This document shows positions 1 through 11,130 of a stretch of 64,000 bases of DNA, piece by piece. Each line of letters begins with the position of its first letter. Position 1 is the stretch's first letter. Under the pieces are notes generated by a model. That model saw only the letters and a list, made by a program, of their open reading frames with translations. It had not been told where the DNA came from and searched no databases. A program made the position numbers and the translations under genes. This DNA is from Cladorhizidae sp. MBARI D1340-BT2 (taxonomy: Eukaryota > Porifera > Demospongiae > Poecilosclerida > Cladorhizidae), in assembly GCA_028752905.1 (NCBI GenBank), contig JAQNBH010000011.1:5587125-5651124 (forward strand), in the 5' to 3' direction.

Positions 1-472
1 TGAGCTACTTCATGTAGAGCTACTAGGGGCTCCCTCAATGCCTATACCCACTCAACTGTGCTGATGTTTCCACCTATCCAGCCCTCTTTAACTACCTCAA
101 GGGGACCTCTCATGCTCTTACCCATGGACTAATTCGTAAGGTGAAAATCCGGTGGAGGGTAGCTAACAAGCAATACTTTAGGACCTTGTCCCACTGTCCC
201 TAATCTTACAAATCATACCCTTCAAACAACTGTGCCACTGTTCTAGTATCCCGTTGGTCTGGGGGTGGTAGTCTGTGGTCTTTATCTGTTTGATATTCCA
301 GAGCCTTACATAGCTCCTTAATAATCTTTCCCAGAAAAACAGATCCTTGATCTAATAAAAGTTCAACAGGAGTGCCTATGTGACTGATCACATCAATCAA
401 ACCTTCTGCTACTGATTCAGCATCTACCCATTTCAAGGGGATAGCATAGGGGTATCTAGTCCCAAGACACAT
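1..472 (-). pseudogene. Ty3/gypsy integrase fragment (runs off left edge)
   Basis: On the minus strand, 472 down to about 296 reads as the middle of a retroelement integrase core. It has a TRYPYAIPL segment followed by VAEGLIDVISHIGTPVELLL and DQGSVFLGK, the usual surroundings of the second catalytic Asp of the D,D-35-E domain. The frame then shifts near 290-260, where a variant of the QTDG..ERF segment should follow. Further on, in another frame, a stretch containing MRGPLEVVKEGW matches the region after the catalytic Glu in gypsy integrases and continues to the window edge with stops. No reverse transcriptase, LTR or protease is visible next to it. Integrase remnant is a confident call; the clade is not determined. 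Confidence 0.75.
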
Positions 473-559
473 AATGGTTATATAGAATATACGAACACAA
501 TTGAGTACTTTTTATTATTATTCATTTTTGGTATTTTACTGCCTACCTTCCGAGCTACG

Positions 560-1290
560 TTCAATCTCGGAAAGGCGATGATTGAGGACACGTCAAAGCA
601 ATAAACAGCCTGACAATCCACCAAACTTCCAGTCGATGCTCGGAAAATATTGTGTTTGAACATCTTTGGGTCCATTTTTGGCTTCCATACCTTCCCACTG
701 CCCCACTAGCCTGCTTATGTCCAAATAAATTAGTTTGTTCTCCTGGTACAGAGCTGGCATCACTTTGGTCTTTCTGCGATGTCTAGGTCCTTTGCACAAT
801 GGCCAATGCTGGTAATCAAATCCAGAACATGTGTTTCGTGCTGCCAAATTCTTAGAAACCGTTGCAGTAAAGGACACGATATATATTCCGATGCTACATT
901 AACGATAAAGCGCAGTTTGGCAGAAAATTTGACGAGATTGTTGTGGGGCCCATGTGTGTTTTTGCAGTCGCCAACAACATCTCTTTCACGATGTAGCGCA
1001 TTGTAATTGAACAGAGTGCCTCTGCAAAGGTTGATAACACGATTGCAACGCGAAAGAAGGATGGTCTACTTCTCCTTGCAAAACACTGGAGGTGCAGATA
1101 GGGCAAGTCACCAACTCGACGTTGCAACTTGCCTTGTGTCTCTGCTGCAGACCCAGCATTTCCGTCCGCAAACAGCCCCATGACATATTGGGGCAGCAAA
1201 TTTTCAGACAGTTGTGCACGTAGCTTGAGTTTTTGCTGCACCTATGGAGGAACTGGAGAACAAATTTCAGAAGATTTGGATGATCCAATC
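560..1290 (-). pseudogene. Cysteine-rich remnant resembling TRAF-type zinc finger
   Basis: The minus strand from 1288 to 986 is open for 100 residues. It contains CCPNMSWGC, then QQRHKASC, then VTCPICTSSVL. The order Cys-Pro-Asn...Gly-Cys, His...Cys, Cys-Pro-x-Cys resembles TRAF-type zinc fingers, which sit between RING and MATH domains in TRAF adaptors. Beyond about 1000 the similarity passes between frames (two further frames are open, 1241-894 and 877-593) and no MATH domain could be recognised. No RING or start is evident upstream. This is probably a frameshifted remnant or a diverged exon. An unrelated Cys-rich transposon protein is an alternative. Confidence 0.35.
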
Positions 1291-2066
1291 ATGACTTACA
1301 CAGACTTTAGCATAGACACTTGTGTCAACTAATTGAATTCTTCTTACCGGAAATGTCACTAACCTTGGGGAAGATGCAGGCTCATGGCGATGTATAAGCC
1401 TACCTAGCATGACCTTGTTGAACTATCAAAATAAAGCCGATTTATAGCCTGAAGTAGTCATAGAAGCTGAGCACAGCCCACGAGAACGTGCTGGTCATGC
1501 ACAGCCTATAAGTGACCTGCACATCAGAAGATTTCGGTTATGAAAAAGTTCGTCAGTTCCAGAGTCGCATTCTTCTTGTAGCTAGCTATGTCAGACCATC
1601 TCCAAAAGTTCGCTACTAAGCATCGTCCTAAGACCCGCAGGTTTAGGGGAAGTATAGTCGACAAGGGTTTCAGCATTTGACATTTCTGAATTCCACCGTC
1701 TCCACCATTTTCAGCTATATATTATATATATTGGATTTGCCTAGGATTGAAAACATCCCTTGAGACCACAGCTACATAGACGAGACTTTATCATAAAATA
1801 GTGATGCAGACCACACCCAATTTGATGTGCTTTACCACTCCTTTTAAAACCATATACACAAATATATATACACACTTTAAAATCTGTATGATATTTAGGG
1901 GACATGTAGATTTTTTCTAGTAAAGAGCCATTTAAATGGGTGTGGTCTGAATGACATAAAAGGTCATAATTATAAGTGGGTTTTATTTGAGGGATATATT
2001 CTTGTTGGGTTCCTTTTTTTGACCAATAGAGTTTGTTTGTTTTTAAAGAAACATATTTTGTACTTG
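1291..2066. other. No gene recognised
   Basis: About 0.8 kb with no open frame showing a recognisable domain on either strand. It is mostly single-copy and becomes AT-rich toward the repeat that follows. Confidence 0.5.
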
Positions 2067-2565
2067 TTTCTATTTGTTGATGTATATTTATATTCCTGTG
2101 CTAGCTCTGTAGTCTGTCATTAATTGATGAGTCTAATATTTGTTGTTGTTGATGTATATATATTTATATTCCTGTGCTAGCTCTGTGGTCTGTGATTATT
2201 TGATGTGTCTAATATTTGTTGTTGTTGATGTTATTTATATTCATGTGCTAGCTCTGTAGTCTGTCATTAATTGATGTGTCTAATATTTGTTGTTGTTGAT
2301 GTATATATATTTATATTCCTGTGCTAGCTCTGTGGTCTGTGATTATTTGATGTCTAATATTTGTTGTTGTTGATGTTATTTATATTCATGTGCTAGCTCT
2401 GTTGTCTGTCATTAATTGATGTGTCTAATATTTGTTGTTGTTGTTGATGTTATTTATATTCCTGTGCTAGCTCTGTAGTCTGTCATTAATTGATGTGTCT
2501 AATATTGATGTATATTCATGTGCTAGCTCTGTAGTCTGTCATTAATTGATGAGTCTAATATATAT
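2067..2565. repeat. Minisatellite, seven copies of a 56-77 bp unit
   Basis: The segment TGTGCTAGCTCTGT recurs seven times, with starts spaced 77, 70, 76, 69, 74 and 56 bases apart. It is followed each time by a TCATTAATTGATG-like stretch and a short GTT run (TTGTTGTTG). Unit length changes mainly through the number of GTT and TA steps. Confidence 0.9.
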
Positions 2566-2765
2566 TTGTTTGATGATTTTTTGGCAATCGTCCTACTGTG
2601 CCTAATAATAATAATAATGATATATAAGCAATAATAATAATAATAATAATAACAACAACAAGAACAAGAACATATCAAATAGTAATATTATAATAATAAT
2701 ATATAATCAACAATAATATAATATATACTAATATAATAATAAAATATATAAACAATAACCTTTCG
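2566..2765. repeat. AT-rich simple repeat, (AAT)n and (AAC)n
   Basis: Runs of AATAATAAT, ATATAT and a short AACAACAAC/AAGAAC stretch fill this segment. There is no coding content. It separates the minisatellite from the non-LTR retrotransposon remnant. Confidence 0.85.
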
Positions 2766-2799
2766 GGAATAAAATAAATATCCGCTCGCTCTACCTGTC

Positions 2800-4330
2800 C
2801 TGTTCGTTTGAGGCGTTTCTCTGTGTCTTCGGTGGGCTTAGTTCGTACTCATGGACCCTGGAATGGCCGCTGCCCAGGATCGAATCAGCCACAGGAGTTC
2901 CTGCTGCAGCGTTGCCACCTTCAGGTAGCCCCACGCCACGTGGTGAGGTTGATCCACCTGTTTCCTCTCCAGCAACCTCTCCAAATGGTGAGCCACCACT
3001 TTTGGGGTTCAGTTTTAGTCAAATACCCAAGTCTAAGATCCTAAAGAGGATCCCTAGTGGATCCAGAGCCCTTGCCCTTTCTACCATATTGAAGTTATGG
3101 TTTTCAGCAATTCTGTAAGTGCTTGGGAGAGGCTTTTCCTCTTCACTCCAGGTCTCTGAGAGTGCCACCCAAGGTGTGGTCAGCGTTCCAAGAAACCTTA
3201 GGAAGAGCAGAGCTACTGTTCTGGATCCATGAAGTCACTGGGTCGCCGAGTGTCTGAGAAGCTGGAGGAGGGAGATTTTTAAGGAGCTGTTCGCTTGGCT
3301 TCCTCAAAAATTTCTATGGCTGAAAGGTGTGATGCCACCTTCTCTGCCCTTAGACAGAAGCACCCATCTCGTCATCCTGATGCGTCCATCCCACCACCCC
3401 TGATTTCCTTCCTGTGCCATTGGCAGTTTCAGAAGGGGATTTTGCTCGAGCAATCCGATCCTTCCCCTGTGGGTCGGCTGGTGGTCCCAATGGTTTAAGA
3501 CCACAACATCTGAAGGACATGCTGAAGCATCCAAATGAAGTCTCCCCCCTTCTCTCTGTCTTAGCTGCCTCCTCTAACATGGTCCTAGAGGGAAGAATTC
3601 TCTCCTCTATCCGTCCTTTCTTTTTGGGGGCTAATCTATTGGCTCTAGAGAAGAAAGGAGGTGGGGTTAGACCAATAGCAATAGGGTGCACCCTTCATCG
3701 GCTAGTGGCCAAGGTAGCTGGGAACGTGGTAAGCGAGGACATGGCATCCCTGCTAGCACCCAGGCAGCTGGGTTTTGGAATCAGTGGGGGTGGAGAAGCA
3801 GCTGTCCATGCCACCACGCACCTAACCATGCGGTAATAAAGCTTGACATCAAAAATGCTTTCAATTCCATACGCAGAGACAAGATGTTGGAAGCTGTCTA
3901 TACTTAGCACCTGTAATCTACCCTTTTGTTCATTCTGTATACTCTTCACCATCTTCCTTGTTCTGGGGTGACAAGTCCTTGCAATCAGCAGAAGGGGTGC
4001 AGCTGTCATCGGAGTTGTGTGTAATGTTTCTAGATGACATTACTCTGGGGGAGGGGGCAATGGAAGATATAATTCATGATCTAGAACTCATTAAACAAAC
4101 TGAACAGATTGGATTAATTTTGAACAATGACAAGTCGGAGATCATTTGCCATGATGCAGTTTCGGGAGGAACCATCTTACGCTCTCTCCCAGGAGCTCAT
4201 GTGGTTGATCTCTCTTATGCCTGTCTCCTGGTTTCTCCACTGGGTAGTGTGGAGTCTGTCTCAACTGTTCTCATGGAGAAAATCAATGCCCTTGAGGTCA
4301 TGTGGGACAGACACAGGTTCGTTTAATGTA
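2800..4330 (+). pseudogene. Non-LTR retrotransposon reverse transcriptase, broken
   Basis: Several plus-strand frames together read as a non-LTR reverse transcriptase. Around 3030-3075 is ILKRIPSGSRALA, a segment common just upstream of RT in such proteins. From 3414 come GSAGGPNGLRPQHLKDML (fingers region) and LLALEKKGGGVRPIAIG. Then RQLGFGISGGGEAAVH is followed, after a stop at 3834, by VIKLDIKNAFNSIRRDKM, which carries the first catalytic Asp. Palm motif C appears as MFLDDITL near 4024 (FLDD in place of YADD), followed by LILNNDKSEII. At least three frame changes or stops interrupt it, and a stretch between 3910 and 3960 appears lost. The clade is uncertain; a Jockey/CR1- or RTE-like element is possible. 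Confidence 0.8.
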
Positions 4331-4646
4331 GCTTCTCTCTCTCCCCTCTCTTACTTGCTTCCCTCAACCTCTTACATTTCTCCTTCCTACCAATTAACCT
4401 CTCCGCATCATCCGACCACCATCCCTCTCACATCTTTGTAATCTTGTTCCTTCCAATTCCTTTCTCTGCTGCAGAAAAAACTTTCTCCTTCCATCTACCC
4501 CATGCCTCTTCAACTATGTTTCCTCCCAACTCTTGCTCAAGCTCTGTCAACTCCCCCCACCTTATGAACATTTCCTCACTGCCTCCTGATACTCCTCCCA
4601 GTCAATTCTTTATTTATGTTACTCTATTCTCACTTGTACCTCTCTC

Positions 4647-5215
4647 CTACCCCACATAATTTGTCCAATATATGTTATGGTCTGACCCCACATCCATGCT
4701 TGAGTCGTCAACTACCACCCTAGCTACATTGGCTTTGCTAAACAACATATAATCTATGACTGACTTTCTCTCCCCACATTTCCATTTCCAACTATCCTCA
4801 TAGCACTGCAACTCATTCCCTACTTCCAGACTCCAACCATAACCAGCTTCAACAACCTCTGTTTGGTCCTCCGCTCCTAATCCCATCTTTGCATTGAAGT
4901 CTGTCTCCATATAAGAACATAGAAGAAATCTTTCTCTTCATATTCATACTTCACAACATCTTCCTGCAATACCTGAAACAATCCCTCCTCTCTCATTCTC
5001 ACTCCTTCTGGATTCACATACACTACCTCTATAGTTTTCCTTCTCCCTCTATGCTCAACTCCACCTTCTCTTGACACCCTAGCTCACCAGAACTCGTCCG
5101 CCTGCCATCCTCTCTATTCCTGCCGTACTACTTGTATTCTGCCACGCTCAACTTGTCCTCCTTCTGCAAAAATGTCTCCGCTACCCTACCCAACACTATC
5201 TTCAATCACACCATA
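4647..5215 (-). pseudogene. Non-LTR retrotransposon endonuclease (EEP/APE-like) remnant
   Basis: The minus strand carries pieces of an apurinic-type endonuclease. SREGGVEHRGRRKTIEVVYV (5074-5015) is followed by LFQVLQEDVVKYEYEE, then in another frame TDFNAKMGLGAED near 4900 (the GDFNA motif, with Gly replaced by Thr), then SVIDYMLFSKANV and finally DVGSDHNIYW, the terminal SDH motif. Such domains nick target DNA for target-primed reverse transcription. A frame change lies near 4910 and stops lie upstream of 5077. It points away from the RT remnant on the left, so the two are separate insertions. The RT part belonging to this copy is not recognisable downstream. Confidence 0.75.
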
Positions 5216-5291
5216 ATTAGAAAAGGTCATGTGTGAACTGCGCAAGCGCGTAAGTCAAGTCGCTCAGTCTTAGTTCCCACGGTTACTGGTC

Positions 5292-5520
5292 ATGTCTGGA
5301 GTGTTTCTCTGGCTGTCTTTTCTATCCTTTGGTATTGGTTTTGTTCGTAGTCGAACTTTGGGAGCACCTCAAGATTCTACCGTTTGTAATAATGTGAAAC
5401 CAGCAACTTATAGCCCTCACAGTCAGCAAAGTGGGAATGGCAATTATTTTGTCAGCACTGACATCCCATTCAATGCGAATGCTAGATTTTATGAGTACAC
5501 TGCTGGACAAATGTACACTG
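5292..5520 (+). CDS. Exon 1 of receptor-like gene: signal peptide and start of Reeler domain
   Basis: The ATG at 5292 is followed by a hydrophobic run (VFLWLSFLSFGIGF), a good secretory signal peptide of about 20 residues. The rest reads ...STVCNNVKPATYSPHSQQSG... then NYFVSTDIPFNANARFYEYT. A splice donor (G/gttagt) follows 5520 and leaves phase 1. Joining to the acceptor at 8246/8247 gives MYTVQVRSI and continues into FKGFLVQA, the hallmark of Reeler domains (as in ferric-chelate reductase 1 and related surface proteins). Reeler modules are extracellular; a role in adhesion or recognition is inference. The start was chosen because it alone precedes a signal sequence. No TATA box is obvious upstream. 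Confidence 0.8.
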
Positions 5521-5918
5521 GTTAGTCAATATTATTATGTGTAGCAAGTTAGGATTCAGTATAGTTTAAATAGAAGATCTAGAAAGTACTTTAAAGGACT
5601 TGCCACTCATATTACATGTACTAGCATTTTGTGGAAAGAATCATGATAGTGAGGTATTTGTTAGTAAGGCTTTCATCCACTGCTGATATGAGAGTATGTT
5701 CGGATCAAACCACCACCCCCTCCCCATGGTGTGATATCATAGAGTAACCATTTGCTAAATACGTCACAGATCTATCTATCTGTATGAATGTGTTGCTTTG
5801 TTTCTAATTATTTTTTGTTTTTATTTTGTGCCATAATACAACTGGGCCAGCAGTGGCCCTAGATATTAGCTGTGGCTCTATGTGGCTCTAGATGTCAGAA
5901 GTGGCTCTAGGTGTCAGG

Positions 5919-6278
5919 GTGTCAGCAGTGGTGCTGGGTGTCAGCAGTGGTGCTGGGTGTCAGCAGTGGTGCTGGGTGTCAGCAGTGGTGCTGGGTGTCA
6001 GCAGTGGTGCTGGGTGTCAGCAGTGGTGCTGGGTGTCAGCAGTGGTGCTGGTTGTCAGCAGTGGTGCTGGCTGTCAGCAGTGGTGCTGGGTGTCAGCAGT
6101 GGTGCTGGGTGTCAGCAGTGGTGCTGGGTGTCAGCAGTGGTGCTGGGTGTCAGCAGTGGTGCTGGGTGTCAGCAGCGGTGCTGGGTGTCAGCAGTGGTGC
6201 TGGGTGTCAGCAGTGGTGCTGGGTGTCAGCAGCGGTGCTGGGTATCAGCAGTGGTGCTGGGTGTCAGCAGTGGTGCTG
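5919..6278. repeat. 19-bp minisatellite in intron 1
   Basis: About 19 nearly perfect copies of the unit GGTGTCAGCAGTGGTGCTG. Because 19 is not a multiple of 3 and the unit lacks stops on the plus strand, all three plus frames are open for about 130-140 codons, giving the same peptide pattern (VSAVVLG/VSSGAGC/QQWCW) in each. These frames are not genes. Rare variants (cagCggtgct) occur toward the right end. Confidence 0.95.
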
Positions 6279-8246
6279 TGAAAGCTTCTATAGTAGCCTT
6301 TACATAACCTTCAGAATTTGTTAGCTAGCTAGCTATCTACTTACTTAGTCAGACTCGCTAGATATTATTCTAAGCATTTACCTTACTACCTTGGAAACTC
6401 CAGCATATGATGAGCGTGTGGAACACTACAGGACTATTATGTGAGTGGATTTGCAAAAACCTGTCTAGACATGGTGGAACAATTACTGATTGGCAAGTTT
6501 TTTATCAAAATACTCATTCATTGCACTAACAATCCTGCGTGGCAGTTGTATGCCCAGGCGTCATTTAAGAGGACAAACTAAAGCCTTTATAGTGACCTAG
6601 GTTGAAGCATTTACCACCATGAAGGGTGCTATTATGCTCACCTTGAGCCACATTAGGCAAAACCTTGCTGAGCACACTTTGCTACTTTTTCAAGATTTGT
6701 GAGATGACAATGCTGTCAATAGATGGACCAGGGAATACCTCGATATAGTGGAAGGCTCAATGATCATATACTTGAGAAAAGTGAGTTGTGTAAGGCTTCA
6801 TGTCAGAAATATATGGCTTCAGCTTGCACACGTTTTAACATGTTTGGAATGCAATTAATCCAATAATTTTTTCCCGGGAAACTTGCTGGAGGGCAACTGT
6901 TTCTTGTCAACAGAACAAACAGCTTCAAACTTTCAATGATCTTTAGATGTCATAGGTGTCAATATTAAAAGAAAAATGATCTCTTTATAAAAGAATTTGG
7001 GAGGTGTTTTCCAACTCTGATCACATAAGTGCAAAAGGTGTAGCTTGCGTATTGCTTTTGAGATGCACCAATTAACGAGAGTGAACTGAAGCTTTCTTTT
7101 GCTGTAAAAATGGAAGCTTGTGGCGGTTAGGCAATAGCTGCAAGTAACTCAAGTGTAGGGAGGAGCCAAGCAAGAAACCTTTTATTGCCATTGAATGGGC
7201 AGTTAACAAGGTCAGACAGAGGTCACTTGTTTTTTAACAACAATTTTGACCAAGTATACGAACAGTGTACAAGACTTTTTTAAATCTTGCATGCTTGGAG
7301 GCAAGTGGTGTCAGTGAGGGGCTTTCTACCCCAGATTCCACCACCCCCATCTCCCCAGAAGCTATAGCTTTTTTACATCATCTGACATGAGATGCACTGA
7401 CATTGAACTGTCTTGGGGCAAAGTACAGTAATGTCTGGAAGATCATGGACATGTTTGTATGCCCCAATCTCATGAGTTGAGTTGGACTGTTCACCAATTC
7501 CCTATGCTAAGAATAGGTGAGGTGTGGAGTGAGCGAGTGAAGGAAGCATTGATGGGATACTGTAGATGTTGAACTCAGAGAACAGACAGTAGGCAAAGTA
7601 TAACCCTTGGAGAAGGAAGACATCTTCTTTCTCTGCCAACCCCCCCCCCCCCCCCCCCCCCCTTCCCCCCAGAATAGTGCTCAATGTGTGAAGTAGCAGC
7701 CATATACTACTTTATAGATGCAAAGTGTAAACTGCCAGTCCATCAGGATGGTGGCTCAATGTGTGAAGAAGCAGCTACCACTTCAAAAATATTGTCAATC
7801 CTCATAGGATGGTGACTCAATACATGAGAAGCAGCTACTACCTTATAGATGCAAAGTAATTCTTTTAATTTAAAAATAGATAAACTATGAGAAATGTCGT
7901 ACAAGGTAATTGCTGTATGCGCATACAAAGTATAAAATAATGCGGTGTGTGCAGTCATATATACACTTTCTATGCTGGTCAGGGATCACCACAATAGCTG
8001 CCATGGCCATGAAAGACATGGGGAAATGTTTATGAACCAGGTTAGAATGACTCGTCATTTGAGAATTCACTTGTAGGATGCTGATTAATTGTAGTCAATA
8101 ATCTCGTCTTTCGCCTATGTGCTGCACAATTCTGCATCAGAACAACATTACAGTATTGTATGGTGTTCATTTCTATTATAAATATACATGTAATGTACTG
8201 TAATAATGCTTTAATTTTTTTTATGAGTTGCTCTTTTTCCTTCCAG
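6279..8246. other. Intron 1 remainder; single-copy with a poly-C tract
   Basis: I recognise no coding segment between the 19-bp array and exon 2. A run of about 24 C residues lies at about 7639-7662. Short open frames here show no domains. Confidence 0.6.
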
Positions 8247-8395
8247 TTCAAGTTCGAAGTATATCAGAAACTACTTTCAAGGGATTTTTGGTGCAGGCTT
8301 GGGACCCCGATTCAACAAGGATTGGGGAATTTGTGGTAATGAACTAAGCCGAGCAGCAACTGCTAGATTGTAGTTCTTTCTCTATCCCTGCTAAG
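8247..8395 (+). CDS. Exon 2: core of Reeler domain, with an in-frame stop
   Basis: The acceptor is a pyrimidine tract ending TTCCAG/TTCAAG. In the frame carried from exon 1 it reads VQVRSISETTFKGFLVQA, then WDPDSTRIGEFVVMN, then TAA at 8345-8347, then AEQQLLDCSSFSIPAK up to a donor (AAG/gtgaga) after 8395. The text on both sides of the stop fits one Reeler domain: FKGFL..A, IG.F..., then QLL.C, as in FRRS1-type proteins. The TAA therefore looks like a nonsense change inside an otherwise intact exon. Use of an earlier donor (GTG/gtaatg at 8338) would avoid the stop but would drop the conserved QLL.C segment. The next Reeler exon (expected THS-like start, phase 0) was not found. Confidence 0.72.
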
Positions 8396-9070
8396 GTGAG
8401 ATCTTACAAATAGAGGATTTTGTGCACGCATTATTAGTCAGTGATAGTTACGCAAAACAGTTATTTAAAAAATATTTATATTGAAGTGAATTGCTTTTGA
8501 CAAAAACTTTATTTTCATGAAATCACCGATCCTCATATGAACACGACAGTAGTTCTTATAATAGCCTAGAAAGTAACACTTGTATACAACACAGCAGTTT
8601 TATAAGCCACATTTAAAATAAAGTTCATTGATAAGTATGCATTCCAATGTGGTGTGCAGAGCCAGAATGACCGAGGAAAATGGTGCGCATGCCGCCACAA
8701 TATATATAACTTGTCAAGAAAGAAATGAAACAAGGATTTACAATTAGACTACAAATGAAGAACCTTTATATAAAAATGAACTTAAATATAATACAGATGT
8801 TTATATAATATAGGTCTTCATTATAAAGGGTCTTATAAATGTCTGCTCTCTATATTGGCAAATTCTGGTTATATTTCTTTTTCGACTATATATATATAGT
8901 CATTTATTTTTTAATAAAACTTTTTTTTCTTCCTATTGGGTTTTTTTCTAATCAAGTCACCTATGGAAATTACTCAGCATCATACCAACTAACCAATTAT
9001 ATTTACCTTTTTTTTATTACAAAGTAGACACCTGCGGCTATGTATTCATAATGATACACAAACACATGAT
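8396..9070. other. AT-rich intron segment, no gene
   Basis: This segment is AT-rich with short TATATA runs. No open frame has a recognisable domain. It ends at the presumed 3' LTR of the Gmr1-like element. Confidence 0.6.
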
Positions 9071-9079
9071 TATAAATAG

Positions 9080-9572
9080 TTACCTGGTTTTGCTGAAGGT
9101 CTGTGCTGTAACTATTGTCACAGTACTTATTGGTATGAAAATTTGTAGCTGTTGGTGACTCAGCTCAGTTATGTGCTGTAAACTATTGTCACAACCACCA
9201 AGCTTCTGAGGAAACCAATTGATACACATGCATTGTTTGGCTTAGGGATCTTGAGACGGCAAGAGAACTAGCTAACAACAGTCAAGGTTCTAGACTAAAG
9301 TTATAATTCGCAATACATATCAATTACAACACTCAAAATGCCAAATCTAGCCAAATCTGTCAAGTCCTAAAACTCTGCCCTTAAATAGGCTGGAGCCGGC
9401 CTCTTCCAGTCATGACCAAACAAGGTAATGATACAATCCATAACACCTATATGGACCAATGAGATCACTACAGGCAAGCAGCAATGACAAACACACAAAC
9501 ATACAACAGTTCAATTATATGCTTCTAACACTAGTTCTATTGTTCTGGTTGGAGAGGAATGTTAGTTTGTAA
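9080..9572 (-). repeat. Putative 3' LTR of the Gmr1-like element
   Basis: On the minus strand a polypurine stretch (GAAGAAGGAGGGGGAGA, about 9574-9590) is followed directly by TGTTAC, a typical LTR start after a polypurine tract. About 185 bases further on, CTATTTAAGGG (about 9380-9391) could be a TATA box. The far end is not defined because no partner LTR is present. A 17-18 bp near-duplicate (GCTGTAA(A)CTATTGTCAC) occurs at about 9106 and 9175 within it. Confidence 0.5.
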
Positions 9573-9960
9573 CATCTCCCCCTCCTTCTTCTTTTGGTTC
9601 AGATAGTATGGGAGATGCATCCCAGGCCTGTCGGGAGAGGGCATCCGCGTTTGCATTCGCCGATCCAGGACGATACTTTATCTGGAACGTGAATTGACGA
9701 AGGGCGTCCATCCATCTTGCTAGGCGACCGCTGTGAGGGTCTTTGTCCGCGAGGAAGGCCAATGCACGATGATCTGTGATGATGGTAAACTGGTGACCCA
9801 ATAGATAAGGGAGAAAGTGTTTGCAGGCTGCAACTACAGCAAGTCCTTCCTTTTCTGTGGCGGAGTATCTGGTTTCTCGAGGGAGCATCTTTTACTAAAA
9901 TAGGCAACCGGGTGATCCTTGTCGTCGTCATCTAGTTGAGCTAGCACACACCAGCAATAC
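9562..9960 (-). pseudogene. RNase H domain of the Gmr1-like element
   Basis: The segment from 9888 reads MLPRETRYSATEKEGLAVVA, then HQFTIITDHRALAFL, then RLARWMDALRQF, and finishes with YRPGSANANADALSRQ. These are the RNase H motifs with Glu (ATEKEGLA), Asp (TDHRAL) and the terminal ADALSR segment typical of gypsy-like elements. RNase H removes the RNA strand during cDNA synthesis. The first Asp block (QTDASDRGI) lies at the end of the previous frame near 9960. Two single-base frame changes between 9941 and 9890 separate the blocks; the intervening LAQLDDDDKDHPVAYFSK reads in the third frame. Confidence 0.9.
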
Positions 9961-11130
9961 CGCGGTCAGAGGCATCGGTTTGGACTATAAATTCTCTGTC
10001 ATAACGAGGGGGAGACAACACTGGCGGTAGACACAGCAATTCTTTGAGACGGGTAAAGGCATGTTCACACTCAGGACTCCATTCTACCACATCAGGGGCA
10101 GCTTTCCTGGTGAGGTCTGAGAGAGGGGCAGTGATGCCACTGAAGTGGGGAATGAAGTGGTGGTAGTAACCCATGAGACCAAGAAATGTTCTGACATCTG
10201 ACTTGGTGGAAGGTCGATGGAAGTTCCGAATTGCTTCTGTTTTAGCCTGTTGAGGTGTGATATGTCCCTCACCCACAGCATGGCCCAAAAATGTGCACGA
10301 AGTCACGCCGAGTTGTGACTTGGCAGGCTGGATGGTCAATCCTTCCTGTCTGAGTCGATCGAGCACTAAACGGATATGATGGATGTGGTCTGGCCAAGTT
10401 GCACTAAAAATTGCAACATCGTCGATATAGACATTAGTAAAGTCCGAGTGGTCACGAAGCAAGTCATCCATTAACCGTTGAAATGTGTCCGGTGCATTTC
10501 TGAGCCCGAATGGCATCACGGTGAAGTGATATTTCCAGAATGGAGTGACTACTGTGGTCTTGTCACGGTCTTCCGGAGCAACAGGGACCTGGTAAAATCC
10601 CCGGGCAAGGTCAAAGGTAGTAATGTATTTGGCTGGGGCCATCTTCTGCAAGGTCTCCTCGATTCGTGGTTGATAATATGGGTCGGGAAGGGTGACTAGA
10701 TTAAGTCGTCTATAGTCATTAACCAACCGTACTTCGCCTGGTGTCTTCTTGGGAACCGCGAACATAGGGGCTGCCCACGGTTATGAGGACGGTTCAATGA
10801 GTCCTGTGCTAAGCAGCTTCTTAACCTCAGCTTTGAATGGCTCTTCCCACACCTTGGGAATGCGGTAAGGGTGCAGGTGGATGAGCATGGCTAAGCCAGT
10901 GTCAATTCTGTGCGACGTCGTCTTTGCTCTGCCAAGGGAGGTAGTGATGACTGTCGGGAAGTCATTCCAGATCTGGAGCAGGTCTGCTTTCTGTGCTGCG
11001 GAGAGAGAGGGGTCCAGAGTTGGTCGGTTGAGAGGAACTTCTGCACAGTACGAGGGCAGGTAAGCAGCATCTGCAGGTTCAACGGAAAGGCAAGAAACAT
11101 TGTGTATGGGCTCAACCCACCTTTTCATGG
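9941..11130 (-). pseudogene. Reverse transcriptase of the Gmr1-like element
   Basis: The N-terminal part (about 11130-10784) holds RIDTGLAMLIHLHPYRIP, then KAEVKKLLSTGLIEPSS. A TAA stop follows at 10781-10783. The frame continues with MFAVPKKTPGEVRLVNDYRR, ITTFDLARGFYQVPV (catalytic Asp), VMPFGLRNAPDTFQRLMD, and VYIDDVAIFS, the YxDD box. Then come SQLGVTSCTFLGH and FLGLMGYYHHFIPHFS (connection). RT copies the element RNA into DNA. Apart from the stop the catalytic residues are intact. The frame from 10765 to 9941 is 274 residues and unbroken, so decay is recent or mild. Confidence 0.95.

Noticed and set aside
5882..6324. Three overlapping Cys/Trp-rich frames
   Set aside because: The same 19-bp unit read in three frames; not protein genes.
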